A DNA stretch of 64,000 nt from MPNP01 sp026710155 (GCA_965200885.1 OZ241737.1:620001-684000); one strand, 5' to 3'; shown: positions 1 to 8,522, counted from the first letter of the stretch. Notes: generated by a model from the sequence alone, not told the origin. Numbers and translations: made by a program.

Positions 1-801
1 AGTTCTGCAGGTGGAGCTAGGGCCAAGGCTCAGCTAGCATGGAATCCACAAACCGGGGAATTCAGATCGGGGGAACTCCCGGCAGACGAGGGATTCTCTC
101 ATTGGCTCATGAAATTCGATGGCATAAGCAACAACAGGGACAAGGAACTTGCTGACCCTCAGGGATTTGGTCGAATTGAATATGCCTATCATCTTATGGC
201 TTGTGATGCAGGAATTGAAATGACTGAATGTCGCCTTCATGAAGAAGGTGGTCGTGCGCATTTCATGACCCGCCGATTTGACCGTACAAGTGCTGGGAAG
301 AAACTGCATATGCAATCCTTTGGTGCCTTGATGCATTTCGATTTCAATGATGCCGGCTCCTATGGTTATGAACAGGTGCTTCAAGCAATCAAGCGACTGG
401 GTCTATCAAGAAACGATCTAGAGCAGCAGGTTCGTCGTACCTTTTTCAATATTCTTGCACGAAACCAAGATGATCATGTCAAAAACATAGCCTTCCTCAT
501 GGACCAAAGTGGGACATGGAGTCTTTCGCCTGCTTTCGATGTTGTCTATTCCTATAACCCCTCTGGCGACTGGACAAGCCGCCACCAGATGAGCATTAGT
601 GGGAAACTGGATAGGTTCAAAACTGAAAACCTTATAACTTTTGCTGGAGTTGGTGGAATCAAGAAAAAGAAGGCTCAAGTAATTTTGAACGAAGTATCAA
701 CAGCCGTCAGTAACTGGCGGAATTTTGCTTCGGAGGCTGATATTTCCCAAACGGATGTGAACAGAATTGAGAAAACACATCGCGGTGAACTATTTACTTA
801 G
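1..801 (+). CDS. hipA: HipA-family serine/threonine kinase toxin, 5' end cut off by the window
   Basis: The reading frame is open from base 1, so the first ATG inside it (109) is internal and the gene starts upstream of the window. The first residues read SSAGGARAKA, the glycine-rich loop of HipA proteins that carries the autophosphorylated serine. About 150 residues on is the kinase catalytic loop RNQDDHVKN (general base Asp, Asn for metal), then LSPAFDVV, the metal-binding Asp region. HipA kinases phosphorylate a translation factor such as a tRNA synthetase and are normally neutralised by a HipB DNA-binding partner; any hipB would lie outside the window. All catalytic motifs visible are intact, so the kinase is probably functional. 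Family call is firm; target and toxicity are inferred. Confidence 0.88.
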   Translation, partial: SSAGGARAKAQLAWNPQTGEFRSGELPADEGFSHWLMKFDGISNNRDKELADPQGFGRIEYAYHLMACDAGIEMTECRLHEEGGRAHFMTRRFDRTSAGKKLHMQSFGALMHFDFNDAGSYGYEQVLQAIKRLGLSRNDLEQQVRRTFFNILARNQDDHVKNIAFLMDQSGTWSLSPAFDVVYSYNPSGDWTSRHQMSISGKLDRFKTENLITFAGVGGIKKKKAQVILNEVSTAVSNWRNFASEADISQTDVNRIEKTHRGELFT

Positions 802-823
802 CGTAAAATTTGGTTTAGATTAT

Positions 824-1053
824 GGGAATTATATACCAACTACCCAAAATCACATTTCTCCCTTTATTCAGGGGGTTCTATATTATTTGCGGAGTAATGG
901 GTTTGAAAATCGGAAAACTCTCATTTAGAAGGTGAAATCTGCATCCGAAAAACACCTTTAACAGTCATTAATAACGGGAGAAAGTATGATTATGGTTCTT
1001 CGTAGTTAAGCAACTAGATAAAGGAGTATTGGGTAGTGAGGTATATAACTCCC
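824..1053. repeat. About 230-bp element bounded by imperfect inverted repeats
   Basis: The arm at 824-845 and the arm at 1031-1053 are imperfect inverted complements sharing the core TTATATACC followed by CTACCC. The interior shows no reading frame I can support. The arms resemble those of the element at 3448-3693, which also contain TTATATACCTG and end in CTAGCCA, and the two elements are of similar size. They may be copies of one non-autonomous repeat family. The element lies just downstream of the hipA stop, so it could also act as a bidirectional transcription stop. No clear target duplication was found. Confidence 0.45.
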
Positions 1054-1205
1054 TAAATTATTGGTTCCTCAACCTCGAATTATGGAAAAATAAGAAAGTT
1101 AATCAAGCAGAAAAATTCTTACTTCTTCTCACTTTTGTAAAATAAATTCAGCAATTGGATACATATATCCAAATTACAAAAGTCGGCAGTAATGGTCGTT
1201 AATTA

Positions 1206-1378
1206 TACCAATACAACTAATTAAAGACTCATAGCCCTTAACCAACTACCAGTAAAATTTGAAACCACAGACTCATCACCATTGGACGCTGTTACCAGGT
1301 TAAATTCCAATTAGACAAGGGTATCAAAAACCATATGATTATGATTAGCCTATCGGTTATTAATTAGTTGTATTGGTA
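1206..1378. mobile_element. MITE-like element, 173 bp, with 19-bp perfect terminal inverted repeats
   Basis: The left end (1206-1224, TACCAATACAACTAATTAA) and right end (1360-1378) are perfect inverted complements. Both ends are flanked by TTA (1203-1205 and 1379-1381), which would be a 3-bp target duplication. There is no transposase gene inside, so it would need to be moved by an enzyme encoded elsewhere. The right end lies 27 bp before the ATG of the GHKL ATPase gene, so the element may supply or alter that promoter. The perfect arms are seen directly; mobility is inferred. Confidence 0.65.
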
Positions 1379-1405
1379 TTACATTGCAATTACAAGAATA
1401 GATAC

Positions 1406-2581
1406 ATGAAAAAACGTTCGGAACGTGAAGTTAACCTGCTTCTCTACCGCAGTCGTAAGAAAATGACACGGCGAAACTCCTCTTCAAGAGAGGCAATAAA
1501 TTCTATTTTTTTTCACAAGGTTAAATGTCGCTTCGGGAATGATGAATATGATGCTTATGGTATCCCTATAGAACCTCCTGAAAATTTTAGCCTTGTAAAA
1601 AATTCTAGTGATGTTTTGCAATTTCTTGAGAAGATCAGAGAACATTTTTATGTGAAAAAAACTCCTCAATGCCCATATCCAAAGCGTAGGTACAAAAATT
1701 GGATAGGCTATTATGTTAATTTTACCCGGATCCAAAAAATATCAACAGCTGCAGCTCTCGTTCTTGCTGCTGAATTTTATCGACTCAAGGAGAAATCACA
1801 TAAAGGGCTAAATCAAAAAGCAAATACCCTTGGCTTAGTAGACTTCGATAAATGGAAAACACAGTCCATTGTCACACTATACAATTTAGGCTTTCTTGAT
1901 CTTCTTGATGTGAAATTGCATGAAAATGAAGTAACTAAAAATCGTGAAAATGGCATGCGTATACAGCAATTTATGACTGGAAATAACCTTGAACCAAACT
2001 CAATCAGTTGCCTAAAAGATAGTCTTGCCCAACTCATAACTAATTTAGATACAGTAGAAAAAATCAAGCTCGGTATCTATGATGGTCTTTGTGAAGCAAT
2101 GACAAACACAATGGACCATGCTTACCAAGATGCAGAAATACATCTCACAAAATTTCCAATCTTAAAAAGTCAGTGGTGGATGACAGGCAGTGTTACAAAT
2201 TGCGGATCAGAAATTGAAGTGGTTTTTTTTGATCAAGGTATTTCGATCCCCCTTCATCTACCGAAAAATCAAAGTGAGAGAATAAGAGAGCACATAAACA
2301 ATATTTTAAATTCAAAGGCCAAAAATGATGCAATGATGATAAAAGCCGCTATGGATATCTCTCGAAGTGCAACGGATGAAACTAACCGAGGAAAAGGTCT
2401 TGATCAAATCCAAAAGCTAATTGAGCTATCAGAAAAAGGGAAATTACGTATCTTGTCACGTAAAGGAGAATACATATATGGTTATGAGAAAGGAAAAAAA
2501 CCAAAAGTGAAAACAAATGTTTTGGAAGGAGATATCGGCGGTACTTTGATTCATTGGCATTTAATAGTACGATCTGGATAA
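1406..2581 (+). CDS. GHKL-fold ATP-binding protein (histidine-kinase-like ATPase), first gene of a three-gene unit
   Basis: A 391-residue protein. The first ~200 residues match no domain I know and start basic. The C-terminal part carries the GHKL ATP-binding motifs in order: an N box (CEAMTNTMDHAY, residues ~229-240), a G1 box (DQGISIP, ~276), a G2 box (NRGKGL, ~328) and a terminal GGTL (~378). There is no phospho-acceptor histidine domain or membrane segment, so this is not a classical sensor kinase. I chose ATG 1406; an upstream in-frame TTG at 1373 would lie inside the right arm of the MITE-like element. Its stop overlaps the next start (TAATG), so the two are translationally coupled. By analogy with anti-sigma kinases it may phosphorylate or hold the STAS-like partner. 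The gene is visibly more AT-rich than the housekeeping genes nearby, suggesting transfer. Confidence 0.75.
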   Translation: MKKRSEREVNLLLYRSRKKMTRRNSSSREAINSIFFHKVKCRFGNDEYDAYGIPIEPPENFSLVKNSSDVLQFLEKIREHFYVKKTPQCPYPKRRYKNWIGYYVNFTRIQKISTAAALVLAAEFYRLKEKSHKGLNQKANTLGLVDFDKWKTQSIVTLYNLGFLDLLDVKLHENEVTKNRENGMRIQQFMTGNNLEPNSISCLKDSLAQLITNLDTVEKIKLGIYDGLCEAMTNTMDHAYQDAEIHLTKFPILKSQWWMTGSVTNCGSEIEVVFFDQGISIPLHLPKNQSERIREHINNILNSKAKNDAMMIKAAMDISRSATDETNRGKGLDQIQKLIELSEKGKLRILSRKGEYIYGYEKGKKPKVKTNVLEGDIGGTLIHWHLIVRSG

Positions 2582-2934
2582 TGGATAAGACAGATTTAGA
2601 ACTAAACATCGCAAGGGATTTTTCGAAAACACCTGCTGGGCGTAGTAAGAAAGCACACGGTCTTCACAGTGGCGAGAGCTTCCGTGAAACAAAGCTTTTT
2701 CCAATGTTGCAAAAAGCAATTAACTCCAACTCGAAGTTAGTGGTATTTTTAGATGGAACAGCAGGATACCCTGCATCATTTCTAGATGAAGCCTTTGGGG
2801 GATTAATCCGTAAAAGGCTTTGTGATAAAGAAATGGTAAAAAAACATTTGATTGTAAAGGCTAACAATCCAGCTTATGAAGCTTATAAGAAACTGATTGA
2901 ACGCTACATCAAAGATGCTGTTCCTCAAAATTAA
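2581..2934 (+). CDS. STAS-like domain protein (DUF4325)
   Basis: A 117-residue protein that I recognise as a STAS-like DUF4325 protein from its layout: an N-terminal segment with the phrase FSKTPAGR, an ETKLFPMLQKAI helix, a central hydrophobic strand KLVVFLDGTAGYPASFLDEAFGG, then a strand HLIVKANNP and a closing helix. The start ATG shares its A with the stop codon of the ATPase gene, which fixes the start and implies coupled translation at similar amounts. DUF4325 proteins are commonly found beside GHKL ATP-binding proteins. The pair resembles anti-sigma kinase/antagonist switches such as SpoIIAB/SpoIIAA, but no sigma factor is visible here. The Ser/Thr of a switch site cannot be assigned with confidence. 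The function is unknown. Confidence 0.7.
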   Translation: MDKTDLELNIARDFSKTPAGRSKKAHGLHSGESFRETKLFPMLQKAINSNSKLVVFLDGTAGYPASFLDEAFGGLIRKRLCDKEMVKKHLIVKANNPAYEAYKKLIERYIKDAVPQN

Positions 2935-2963
2935 TTTTTATACCAGTTTTAACCCCAATTCCA

Positions 2964-3422
2964 ATGGACTTAGAATTACCTTTAACCTTTTTACTTGGAT
3001 TAATTTCCGCTCTCTTCATACTTGTAACCTCAATGCGTGTTCAGGAGGTAATACGTAGTTTTGATGAGTTATGCCAAATTATCCGCGAAACAGCTGATCT
3101 AGGAGTTAAGTACTGGGTATCTGATTCTGAAAAAGAAAAGATATCTCATGAAGCTCTTATCATAGGTCATCAACAACTTATCAATCTTACTCTTAAATCC
3201 TTGGCTGGTCGATTTAATAAATCAAAACAACAAGATTGGGTTGGTTCCCTTGAACCATTTATTGATGCCTTGACCGGTGGGAATTTTGGAGAAAGGGAAC
3301 TAAAACAAGAACCTATCCGTGCCCAGCAAGTTCAAGCTGAAATGGCCCTACTCATTGATAAAGTTAGGAATTATCAGAAATCTACACTAAAGTATCGTAA
3401 AATAATTTATTATACCTTCTAA
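2964..3422 (+). CDS. Small one-span membrane protein with a helical cytoplasmic tail
   Basis: A 152-residue protein not assigned to a family. Residues ~5-24 (LPLTFLLGLISALFILVT) form one transmembrane segment at the very N-terminus. The rest is soluble, charged and predicted helical, with long stretches typical of coiled coils (for example residues ~110-140). It follows the DUF4325 gene by 29 bases on the same strand and shares its AT-rich composition, so it is most likely the third gene of the same operon. A membrane-anchored component next to an ATPase and a STAS-like switch suggests either the effector or the sensor of the unit. This role is inference. The ATG at 2964 has no strong ribosome binding site. 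Confidence 0.55.
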   Translation: MDLELPLTFLLGLISALFILVTSMRVQEVIRSFDELCQIIRETADLGVKYWVSDSEKEKISHEALIIGHQQLINLTLKSLAGRFNKSKQQDWVGSLEPFIDALTGGNFGERELKQEPIRAQQVQAEMALLIDKVRNYQKSTLKYRKIIYYTF

Positions 3423-3447
3423 TCGATAGCAGTCATAAACAACACAT

Positions 3448-3693
3448 TAAATTTGGTGCTTATATACCTGACTAGCCATTCTATTCCTTATCCCCCATGG
3501 GTAGGGTATTCGCAATGATTTCAGTCTAATGCGGATGGAAGTATGGACATTTCCATGACTCAAGGAAATCCAGACCTGGTGACAAGTGCCATGGTTAATT
3601 GATTTCCCGTCATTTATAACCTTGTGGGTAAAGGGGCGATTTGTTTGAATTGGATATGTTTTGGCTAGCCAGGTATATAAGCACCTAAATTTA
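3448..3693. repeat. 246-bp element with ~31-bp near-perfect inverted repeat arms
   Basis: The left arm at 3448-3478 and the right arm at 3662-3693 are inverted complements with one single-base gap and one mismatch; the core is GGTGCTTATATACCTG. The interior of ~180 bp has no supported gene. The arms share TTATATACC and a CTA-CC-CA end with the element at 824-1053. It lies directly downstream of the membrane-protein gene and, with the first element, brackets the three-gene unit. It is probably a non-autonomous mobile repeat. An extended hairpin acting as a terminator is an alternative. Confidence 0.55.
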
Positions 3694-3752
3694 GGTATAA
3701 AATTTATTTCGCCAAAGCATGTATTTTATTGGTAATACAGAAAATACAAAAC

Positions 3753-4238
3753 TCAGTTGAGCACATAATCCTCACTGACTACCGCACCTCTGTAGAGCGA
3801 CAAAAAATCAATGGGATCAAGGTTGACTGGTGGGAAACCGGCATCTTGAGTGAGGTTTGAAGCAATTCTCCGCACAAAAGGAAACAACAGGCGGGGGCAC
3901 TCAACCATCAATACCATTTTTAGGGTTTCTTCGTCGGTTTCAGGTACATTGAACATGCCTACATAATCCAATTCCAAAATAAAGAGGGCTTCATTTTCCT
4001 TTTTTGTGACTGCCGACAATTTAAGCCTGATGACCACATGGTAAATCTGGTCACTCGTTTTTTTGACATCGACTCCGACCTGAACCTCAATTTCCGATTC
4101 GACACTTTGGTTCATTCTTCCCTGCTGAAAGGCAATATTCTCAAAGGATAGATCATCTATGAATTGCCCCAGTACATTTATCTTTATATCAGGAAAAGCA
4201 TTATCTGCCGGAAGTTTGGAACCGTTCGAACTAGCCAT
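3753..4238 (-). CDS. secB: Protein-export chaperone SecB
   Basis: A 161-residue cytosolic chaperone that keeps secretory preproteins unfolded and passes them to SecA. It shows the SecB fold sequence: an early strand DIKINVLGQFIDDLSFEN, the long central strand IYHVVIRLKLSAVTKKENEALFILELDYVGMF, and the conserved CPRLLFPFVRRIASNLTQDAGFPPVNLDPIDF stretch split over the C-terminal helix. The length is typical for alphaproteobacteria. In many alphaproteobacteria fxsA follows on the same strand; here xsc and pta lie between the two. Start is the first ATG, preceded by an AT-rich leader. Confidence 0.95.
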   Translation of the reverse strand: MASSNGSKLPADNAFPDIKINVLGQFIDDLSFENIAFQQGRMNQSVESEIEVQVGVDVKKTSDQIYHVVIRLKLSAVTKKENEALFILELDYVGMFNVPETDEETLKMVLMVECPRLLFPFVRRIASNLTQDAGFPPVNLDPIDFLSLYRGAVVSEDYVLN

Positions 4239-4407
4239 TTGAATAAATTAACCTCGTTGATCAAAAATTACTCGATCCTTTAGTCTAACATTTATTGAAT
4301 TGAATGAAAAATTTAATGTAATCAACAAGGGAAAAACTAAATACAGAATCCTAAAGTAATATTTCACACACGAATATAGTATGTGTGTTTGTGGAAAGGA
4401 ACCACTC

Positions 4408-6186
4408 ATGAAGATGACTACCGAAGAAGCCTTTATCAAAGTACTTCAGATGCATGGAATCGAACATGCTTTCGGAATTATCGGATCTGCCATGATGCCT
4501 GCTTCAGATCTTTTTCCGGCAGCAGGTATCACTTTCTGGGATGCCGCCCACGAATGCAATGCCGGTATGACAGCTGATGGATATACCCGTGCCACCGGTA
4601 AAATGTCAATGATGATCGCCCAAAATGGACCAGGTATTACAAATTTTGTAACTCCCGTGAAAACAGCTTATTGGAATCACTCTCCAATCCTGCTTGTAAC
4701 ACCACAAGCTGCAAACAAGACCATGGGTCAGGGTGGCTTTCAGGAAATTGAGCAAATGAAACTTTTCGAGGATATGGTTTGTTATCAGGAAGAGGTCAGG
4801 GACCCCAGCAGGATGGCAGAAGTTTTGAACCGGGTTATCGAAAAGGCCTGGCGAGGATGTGCACCTGCCCAAATCAATGTTCCCAGAGACTTCTGGACTC
4901 AAGTAATCGATATCGAATTGCCTCAAACGGTCAGGCTTGAAAAACCAAGAGGTGGAAAAAACGCCATCGAGGAAGCGGCAAGACTTTTGTCAAATGCCAA
5001 ATTCCCTGTTATCCTCAATGGGGCAGGTGCTGTAATCAGCGATGCCATAGGTGCTTCCGCAAGGTTGGCAGAAAAACTTCTGGCGCCGGTTTGCTGCGGA
5101 TATCAACACAATGATGCCTTTCCCGGGGATCATCCCCTTTCCGTAGGTCCATTGGGTTATAACGGTTCCAAGGCTGCCATGGAACTCATTTCCAATGCAG
5201 ATGTGGTTTTGGCCCTCGGAACAAGGCTGAACCCCTTTTCAACCCTTCCGGGTTATGGATTGAATTACTGGCCGGCAAAAGCTAAGATCATACAGGTTGA
5301 CATTAATTCCGACCGCATCGGACTTACCAAAAAGGTAACGGTAGGTATTCAGGGGGATGCCAAACAGGTAGCAGAACAACTGTTGGATAACTTGTCCGAT
5401 TTTGCTGGCCAGGAGAACAGGGAAGAGCGAAGGCAAAAAATTTTCCAGACCAAGTCCCGATGGCTTCAGGAACTTACCTCTATGGATCATGAAGATGATG
5501 ATGAGGGAACAAGCTGGAACGAAAGAGCCAGGAACAAGGATCCCGAATTGATGAGTCCGCGTATGGCTTGGCGCGCCATTCAGAAGGTACTGCCGACCGA
5601 AGCGATTATATCCTCCGATATTGGCAATAACTGTGCGATTGGTAATGCTTACCCAACCTTTGAAAAGGGAAGGAAATATCTTGCACCAGGCTTGTTCGGT
5701 CCTTGTGGATACGGTTTTCCGGCAATTATTGGCGCCAAGATCGGATGTCCTGATACCCCGGTTGTCGGATTTGCCGGTGATGGAGCCTTCGGAATTTCCA
5801 TGAATGAAATGACATCATGCGGTCGTGGTGATTGGCCTCCCATTACCATGGTAATTTTCAGAAACTACCAGTGGGGTGCTGAAAAGCGGAATACAACCTT
5901 GTGGTTTGATGACAATTTTGTTGGTACGGAATTGGATCTCAGGGTCAGTTATGCCAAAATTGCCGAGGGTTGTGGTTTGAAAGGGGTCCAGGTGAAGACC
6001 ATGGAAGATCTTTCACAAGCATTGGATCAAGCAATCAAGGTACAATTGGAAGATAAGCAAACAACCTTCATCGAGGTTATTCTGAATCAGGAATTGGGAG
6101 AGCCGTTCAGACGGGATGCAATGAAGAAACCAACGAAGGTTGCCGGTATATCCATTGACGATATGCGTTCGCAGGTACCTGCATAA
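4408..6186 (+). CDS. xsc: Sulfoacetaldehyde acetyltransferase
   Basis: A 592-residue thiamine diphosphate enzyme that splits sulfoacetaldehyde with phosphate into acetyl phosphate and sulfite, the desulfonation step in taurine, sulfolactate and related sulfonate breakdown. It has the three-part acetolactate-synthase layout: an N-terminal domain with the cofactor-activating Glu in AAHECNAG (~residue 48), a central domain from ~190, and a C-terminal domain with GDGAFGISMNE (~457) that binds the ThDP-magnesium. The length and the FRNYQWGAEKRN region match Xsc rather than acetolactate synthase. I chose ATG 4408 because GGAAAGGA lies 8 bases before it; an earlier in-frame ATG at 4381 has none. pta follows after 26 bases, the usual partner. 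No taurine genes are nearby; the likely feeder is slcC-comDE at 34.5-36.5 kb. Confidence 0.92.
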   Translation: MKMTTEEAFIKVLQMHGIEHAFGIIGSAMMPASDLFPAAGITFWDAAHECNAGMTADGYTRATGKMSMMIAQNGPGITNFVTPVKTAYWNHSPILLVTPQAANKTMGQGGFQEIEQMKLFEDMVCYQEEVRDPSRMAEVLNRVIEKAWRGCAPAQINVPRDFWTQVIDIELPQTVRLEKPRGGKNAIEEAARLLSNAKFPVILNGAGAVISDAIGASARLAEKLLAPVCCGYQHNDAFPGDHPLSVGPLGYNGSKAAMELISNADVVLALGTRLNPFSTLPGYGLNYWPAKAKIIQVDINSDRIGLTKKVTVGIQGDAKQVAEQLLDNLSDFAGQENREERRQKIFQTKSRWLQELTSMDHEDDDEGTSWNERARNKDPELMSPRMAWRAIQKVLPTEAIISSDIGNNCAIGNAYPTFEKGRKYLAPGLFGPCGYGFPAIIGAKIGCPDTPVVGFAGDGAFGISMNEMTSCGRGDWPPITMVIFRNYQWGAEKRNTTLWFDDNFVGTELDLRVSYAKIAEGCGLKGVQVKTMEDLSQALDQAIKVQLEDKQTTFIEVILNQELGEPFRRDAMKKPTKVAGISIDDMRSQVPA

Positions 6187-6212
6187 TCATCAGCAGGGAA
6201 TGATGCCAACCC

Positions 6213-7217
6213 ATGGTTGCCGATTCTCCTTTTCTGGAAGTGGTTTTCTCCAAGGCAAGGGCCAAACGGTGCCATATTGTACTCCCTGAAGGGGAAGATC
6301 AGCGCATAATTCAGGCGGCAATACTTGCAGCAGAACAAGGTATTGCCGATATAACGCTTCTTGGATCTGCCGAACGGATTCATTCCAAAATGACAGATTC
6401 AAAACCTTCTCTCTCGAATATTTTGATTGTTGATCCAGCGTCATCTCCACTGGTCGGAGGATACATTGACGAGTTGATCAGAATCCGTTCTCATAAGGGG
6501 ATAACCGAGGAAGAAGCAAGAAGCACCATCATTCAACCACTCGGATTTGCTGCCATGATGGTCAAGCTGAGCCATGCTGATGGGACCATCGGTGGGGCCG
6601 TCAATACAACGGCCGATACACTTCGTGCAGCTCTTCAGATCATTGGTAGATCGCCCAATGTAGATACCGTTTCTTCGTTTTTCATCATGATTGCCGATAA
6701 GCCCCATCACCCTTTACAAGGCCCGGTTATTTTTGCTGATTGTGCAATGGTAATTGACCCGACTGCATTGCAGTTGGCACAAATTGGAGAAACTGCCGCC
6801 CTTTCTGCTTCATCAATCCTGGGAATTGAGCCAAAGGTTGCCTTTCTCTCATTCTCAACCGCAGGAAGCGGTTCCCACGAAAAGGTTACCAGAATACGTG
6901 AGGCCATCAAGATTGCCAAAGCCAATCATTCTGATTGGATAATCGAGGAAGAACTTCAGTTTGATGCTGCACTGGATCCGGCACTGAGAGAAAGAAAAGC
7001 ACCCGGCCTCAATCTGGATGCAACTCCCAACGTGTTTGTATTTCCCAGTCTGGAAGCAGGAAACATAGGTTATAAAATTGCTGAAAGGGTTGGTGGAATG
7101 AAGGCGGTTGGTCCGGTACTTCAAGGTTTGGCCAAGCCTGCCAATGATCTGTCAAGAGGGAGCAAGGTCGAAGATATCCTTTCACTGATCGCGATTACAG
7201 TGCTTCAGACATCCTGA
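6213..7217 (+). CDS. pta: Phosphate acetyltransferase
   Basis: A 334-residue short-form phosphotransacetylase that converts acetyl phosphate and CoA to acetyl-CoA. It has the PTA_PTB family pattern: an N-terminal VLPEGEDQRIIQAA motif, the TADTLRAALQIIG helix, the VFADCA-type strand (VIFADCAMVIDPT) and the C-terminal GPVLQGLAKPANDLSRG motif. It lacks the N-terminal regulatory domain of the long enterobacterial Pta, as expected of the version paired with Xsc. No acetate kinase gene is next to it, so it is probably dedicated to the acetyl phosphate made by Xsc. A weak stem (7221-7241) follows the stop but lacks a good T-run. Confidence 0.93.
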   Translation: MVADSPFLEVVFSKARAKRCHIVLPEGEDQRIIQAAILAAEQGIADITLLGSAERIHSKMTDSKPSLSNILIVDPASSPLVGGYIDELIRIRSHKGITEEEARSTIIQPLGFAAMMVKLSHADGTIGGAVNTTADTLRAALQIIGRSPNVDTVSSFFIMIADKPHHPLQGPVIFADCAMVIDPTALQLAQIGETAALSASSILGIEPKVAFLSFSTAGSGSHEKVTRIREAIKIAKANHSDWIIEEELQFDAALDPALRERKAPGLNLDATPNVFVFPSLEAGNIGYKIAERVGGMKAVGPVLQGLAKPANDLSRGSKVEDILSLIAITVLQTS

Positions 7218-7270
7218 TCCAGACAAATACTTCCATTGTCTTTCAAAAATAATTGATCCTTCCGTCAGTT

Positions 7271-7714
7271 TCAGTTTTTCTTGGATTCAACCTCGAATGA
7301 TTCCCCCTCAATGATATCCTCATCCGGATTTGCCTTGTACGAGTATTCTTCATGAAATGAAAAATTGGTCGCAAGGTGGGTTATAAAGAAATTGACAAGA
7401 AACTCGCGAGTATGGGGTATAAGCAGTAGAAAACCCATTGTATCCGTAAAAAAACCGGGTGTGAGGAGCAACAATCCCCCGGCAAAAATGGCAATTGCCT
7501 GTAATATGGGATTCATTGGATCCCTGATGTGACTTACCGTATCCCTGATCTTGTGAATGACCAGGGGAAATTGGGTTCGAGCCAAACCGGCACCAAGCAA
7601 TGCAGTAATGATGATTATGGCCAAGGTGGGAAACAGCCCAATCAAACCGCCAACTTGAATGAACACTGCTATTTCAATCAAGGGAACCAATAAAAACAGC
7701 AAAAATAATTTCAT
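7271..7714 (-). CDS. fxsA: FxsA family membrane protein
   Basis: A 147-residue inner-membrane protein of the FxsA family; in E. coli overproduction relieves exclusion of phage T7 by the F plasmid, but the cellular role is unknown. The N-terminus holds two membrane segments (LFLLFLLVPLIEIAVFIQVGG split by a short turn, then a second hydrophobic stretch to ~residue 45), followed by a third near residues 75-95 containing GGLLLLTPGFFTD, the family signature. The tail is acidic. ATG 7714 starts directly at MKLFLL; a GTG three codons upstream is an alternative. It diverges from timA. Confidence 0.9.
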   Translation of the reverse strand: MKLFLLFLLVPLIEIAVFIQVGGLIGLFPTLAIIIITALLGAGLARTQFPLVIHKIRDTVSHIRDPMNPILQAIAIFAGGLLLLTPGFFTDTMGFLLLIPHTREFLVNFFITHLATNFSFHEEYSYKANPDEDIIEGESFEVESKKN

Positions 7715-7832
7715 GGAGTGCACCCAAACATATTGAAAACCCTGTATAATATGGACATAAGCTCTGGTTCAACCTAAATACCTATAGACAACAAATGTAT
7801 TGTCCGAAACAAAATTAAAGGTCGTTATCAAA

Positions 7833-8486
7833 ATGTCACCAATGTTGCAGCTTCTAATTCTCGCTGGAATTGCACTGTTTTTAATTTTCAAGTTACGTGG
7901 AATACTTGGCACCAGAACAGGATTCGAACAAAGACCTCCGGTCCATCCATCCGTCACCATTGACCAATCCTCCAAGGTGGTTCCCGAGGATGAACAGGAG
8001 ATGGATGAGGAAATTGCCAAGCTTGTCGGTTCAAATACGGAATGTGCAAAAACATTGGGAGACATGAAGACCTATGAGCGGAGCTTTAGTGTACAGGAAT
8101 TTGTCGAAGGAGCAGGGAAGGCCTATGAATGGATCCTAACCTCATTCGGTGAAGGCAAGATAGACGATTTGAAACCCTTTCTGTCACCTGAGGTATTCAA
8201 TTCCTTCAAGGAAGGTGTTGATCAAAGAGACTCCGACAATATGGTCAGGGTACAATTCGTACGAACAAGTGGAAAGCACATCAAGGATGCCAAGTTTGAA
8301 TCGGCAACCGGTCGTGGTGAAATCACCGTGGAATTTTCCAGTGAACTCATATCCTATGTCGAGGACCCCGATGGTAAAGTAGTAGAAGGTGACAAGTCAA
8401 ATCCTGTTCACCAAAACGATGAGTGGACCTTTTCAAGAATCATGGGTAAGGGTGATCCTAACTGGATACTTGTTGCGACCGGTTAG
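7833..8486 (+). CDS. timA: Tim44-like domain protein (TimA)
   Basis: A 217-residue protein with one N-terminal membrane anchor (residues ~4-20, LQLLILAGIALFLIFKL), then the typical RGILGTRTG motif, an acidic linker, and a C-terminal Tim44-like domain (from ~85) with the pattern FVEGAGKAYEWILTSFGEGKIDDLKPFLS. Tim44 domains bind membranes or partner proteins; alphaproteobacterial TimA is the relative of mitochondrial import factor Tim44. I chose ATG 7833, which puts the membrane segment at the N-terminus; an in-frame TTG at 7800 is the alternative. It is followed by smr after 36 bases. Confidence 0.88.
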   Translation: MSPMLQLLILAGIALFLIFKLRGILGTRTGFEQRPPVHPSVTIDQSSKVVPEDEQEMDEEIAKLVGSNTECAKTLGDMKTYERSFSVQEFVEGAGKAYEWILTSFGEGKIDDLKPFLSPEVFNSFKEGVDQRDSDNMVRVQFVRTSGKHIKDAKFESATGRGEITVEFSSELISYVEDPDGKVVEGDKSNPVHQNDEWTFSRIMGKGDPNWILVATG

Positions 8487-8522
8487 GTATTAGACTTGAC
8501 AGCACCCTGATGATGCTCGAAA

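Noticed and set aside
7560..7590. A TTCGA-containing sequence resembling a tRNA T-loop
   Set aside because: It lies inside the fxsA reading frame and no acceptor stem or anticodon arm can be built around it.
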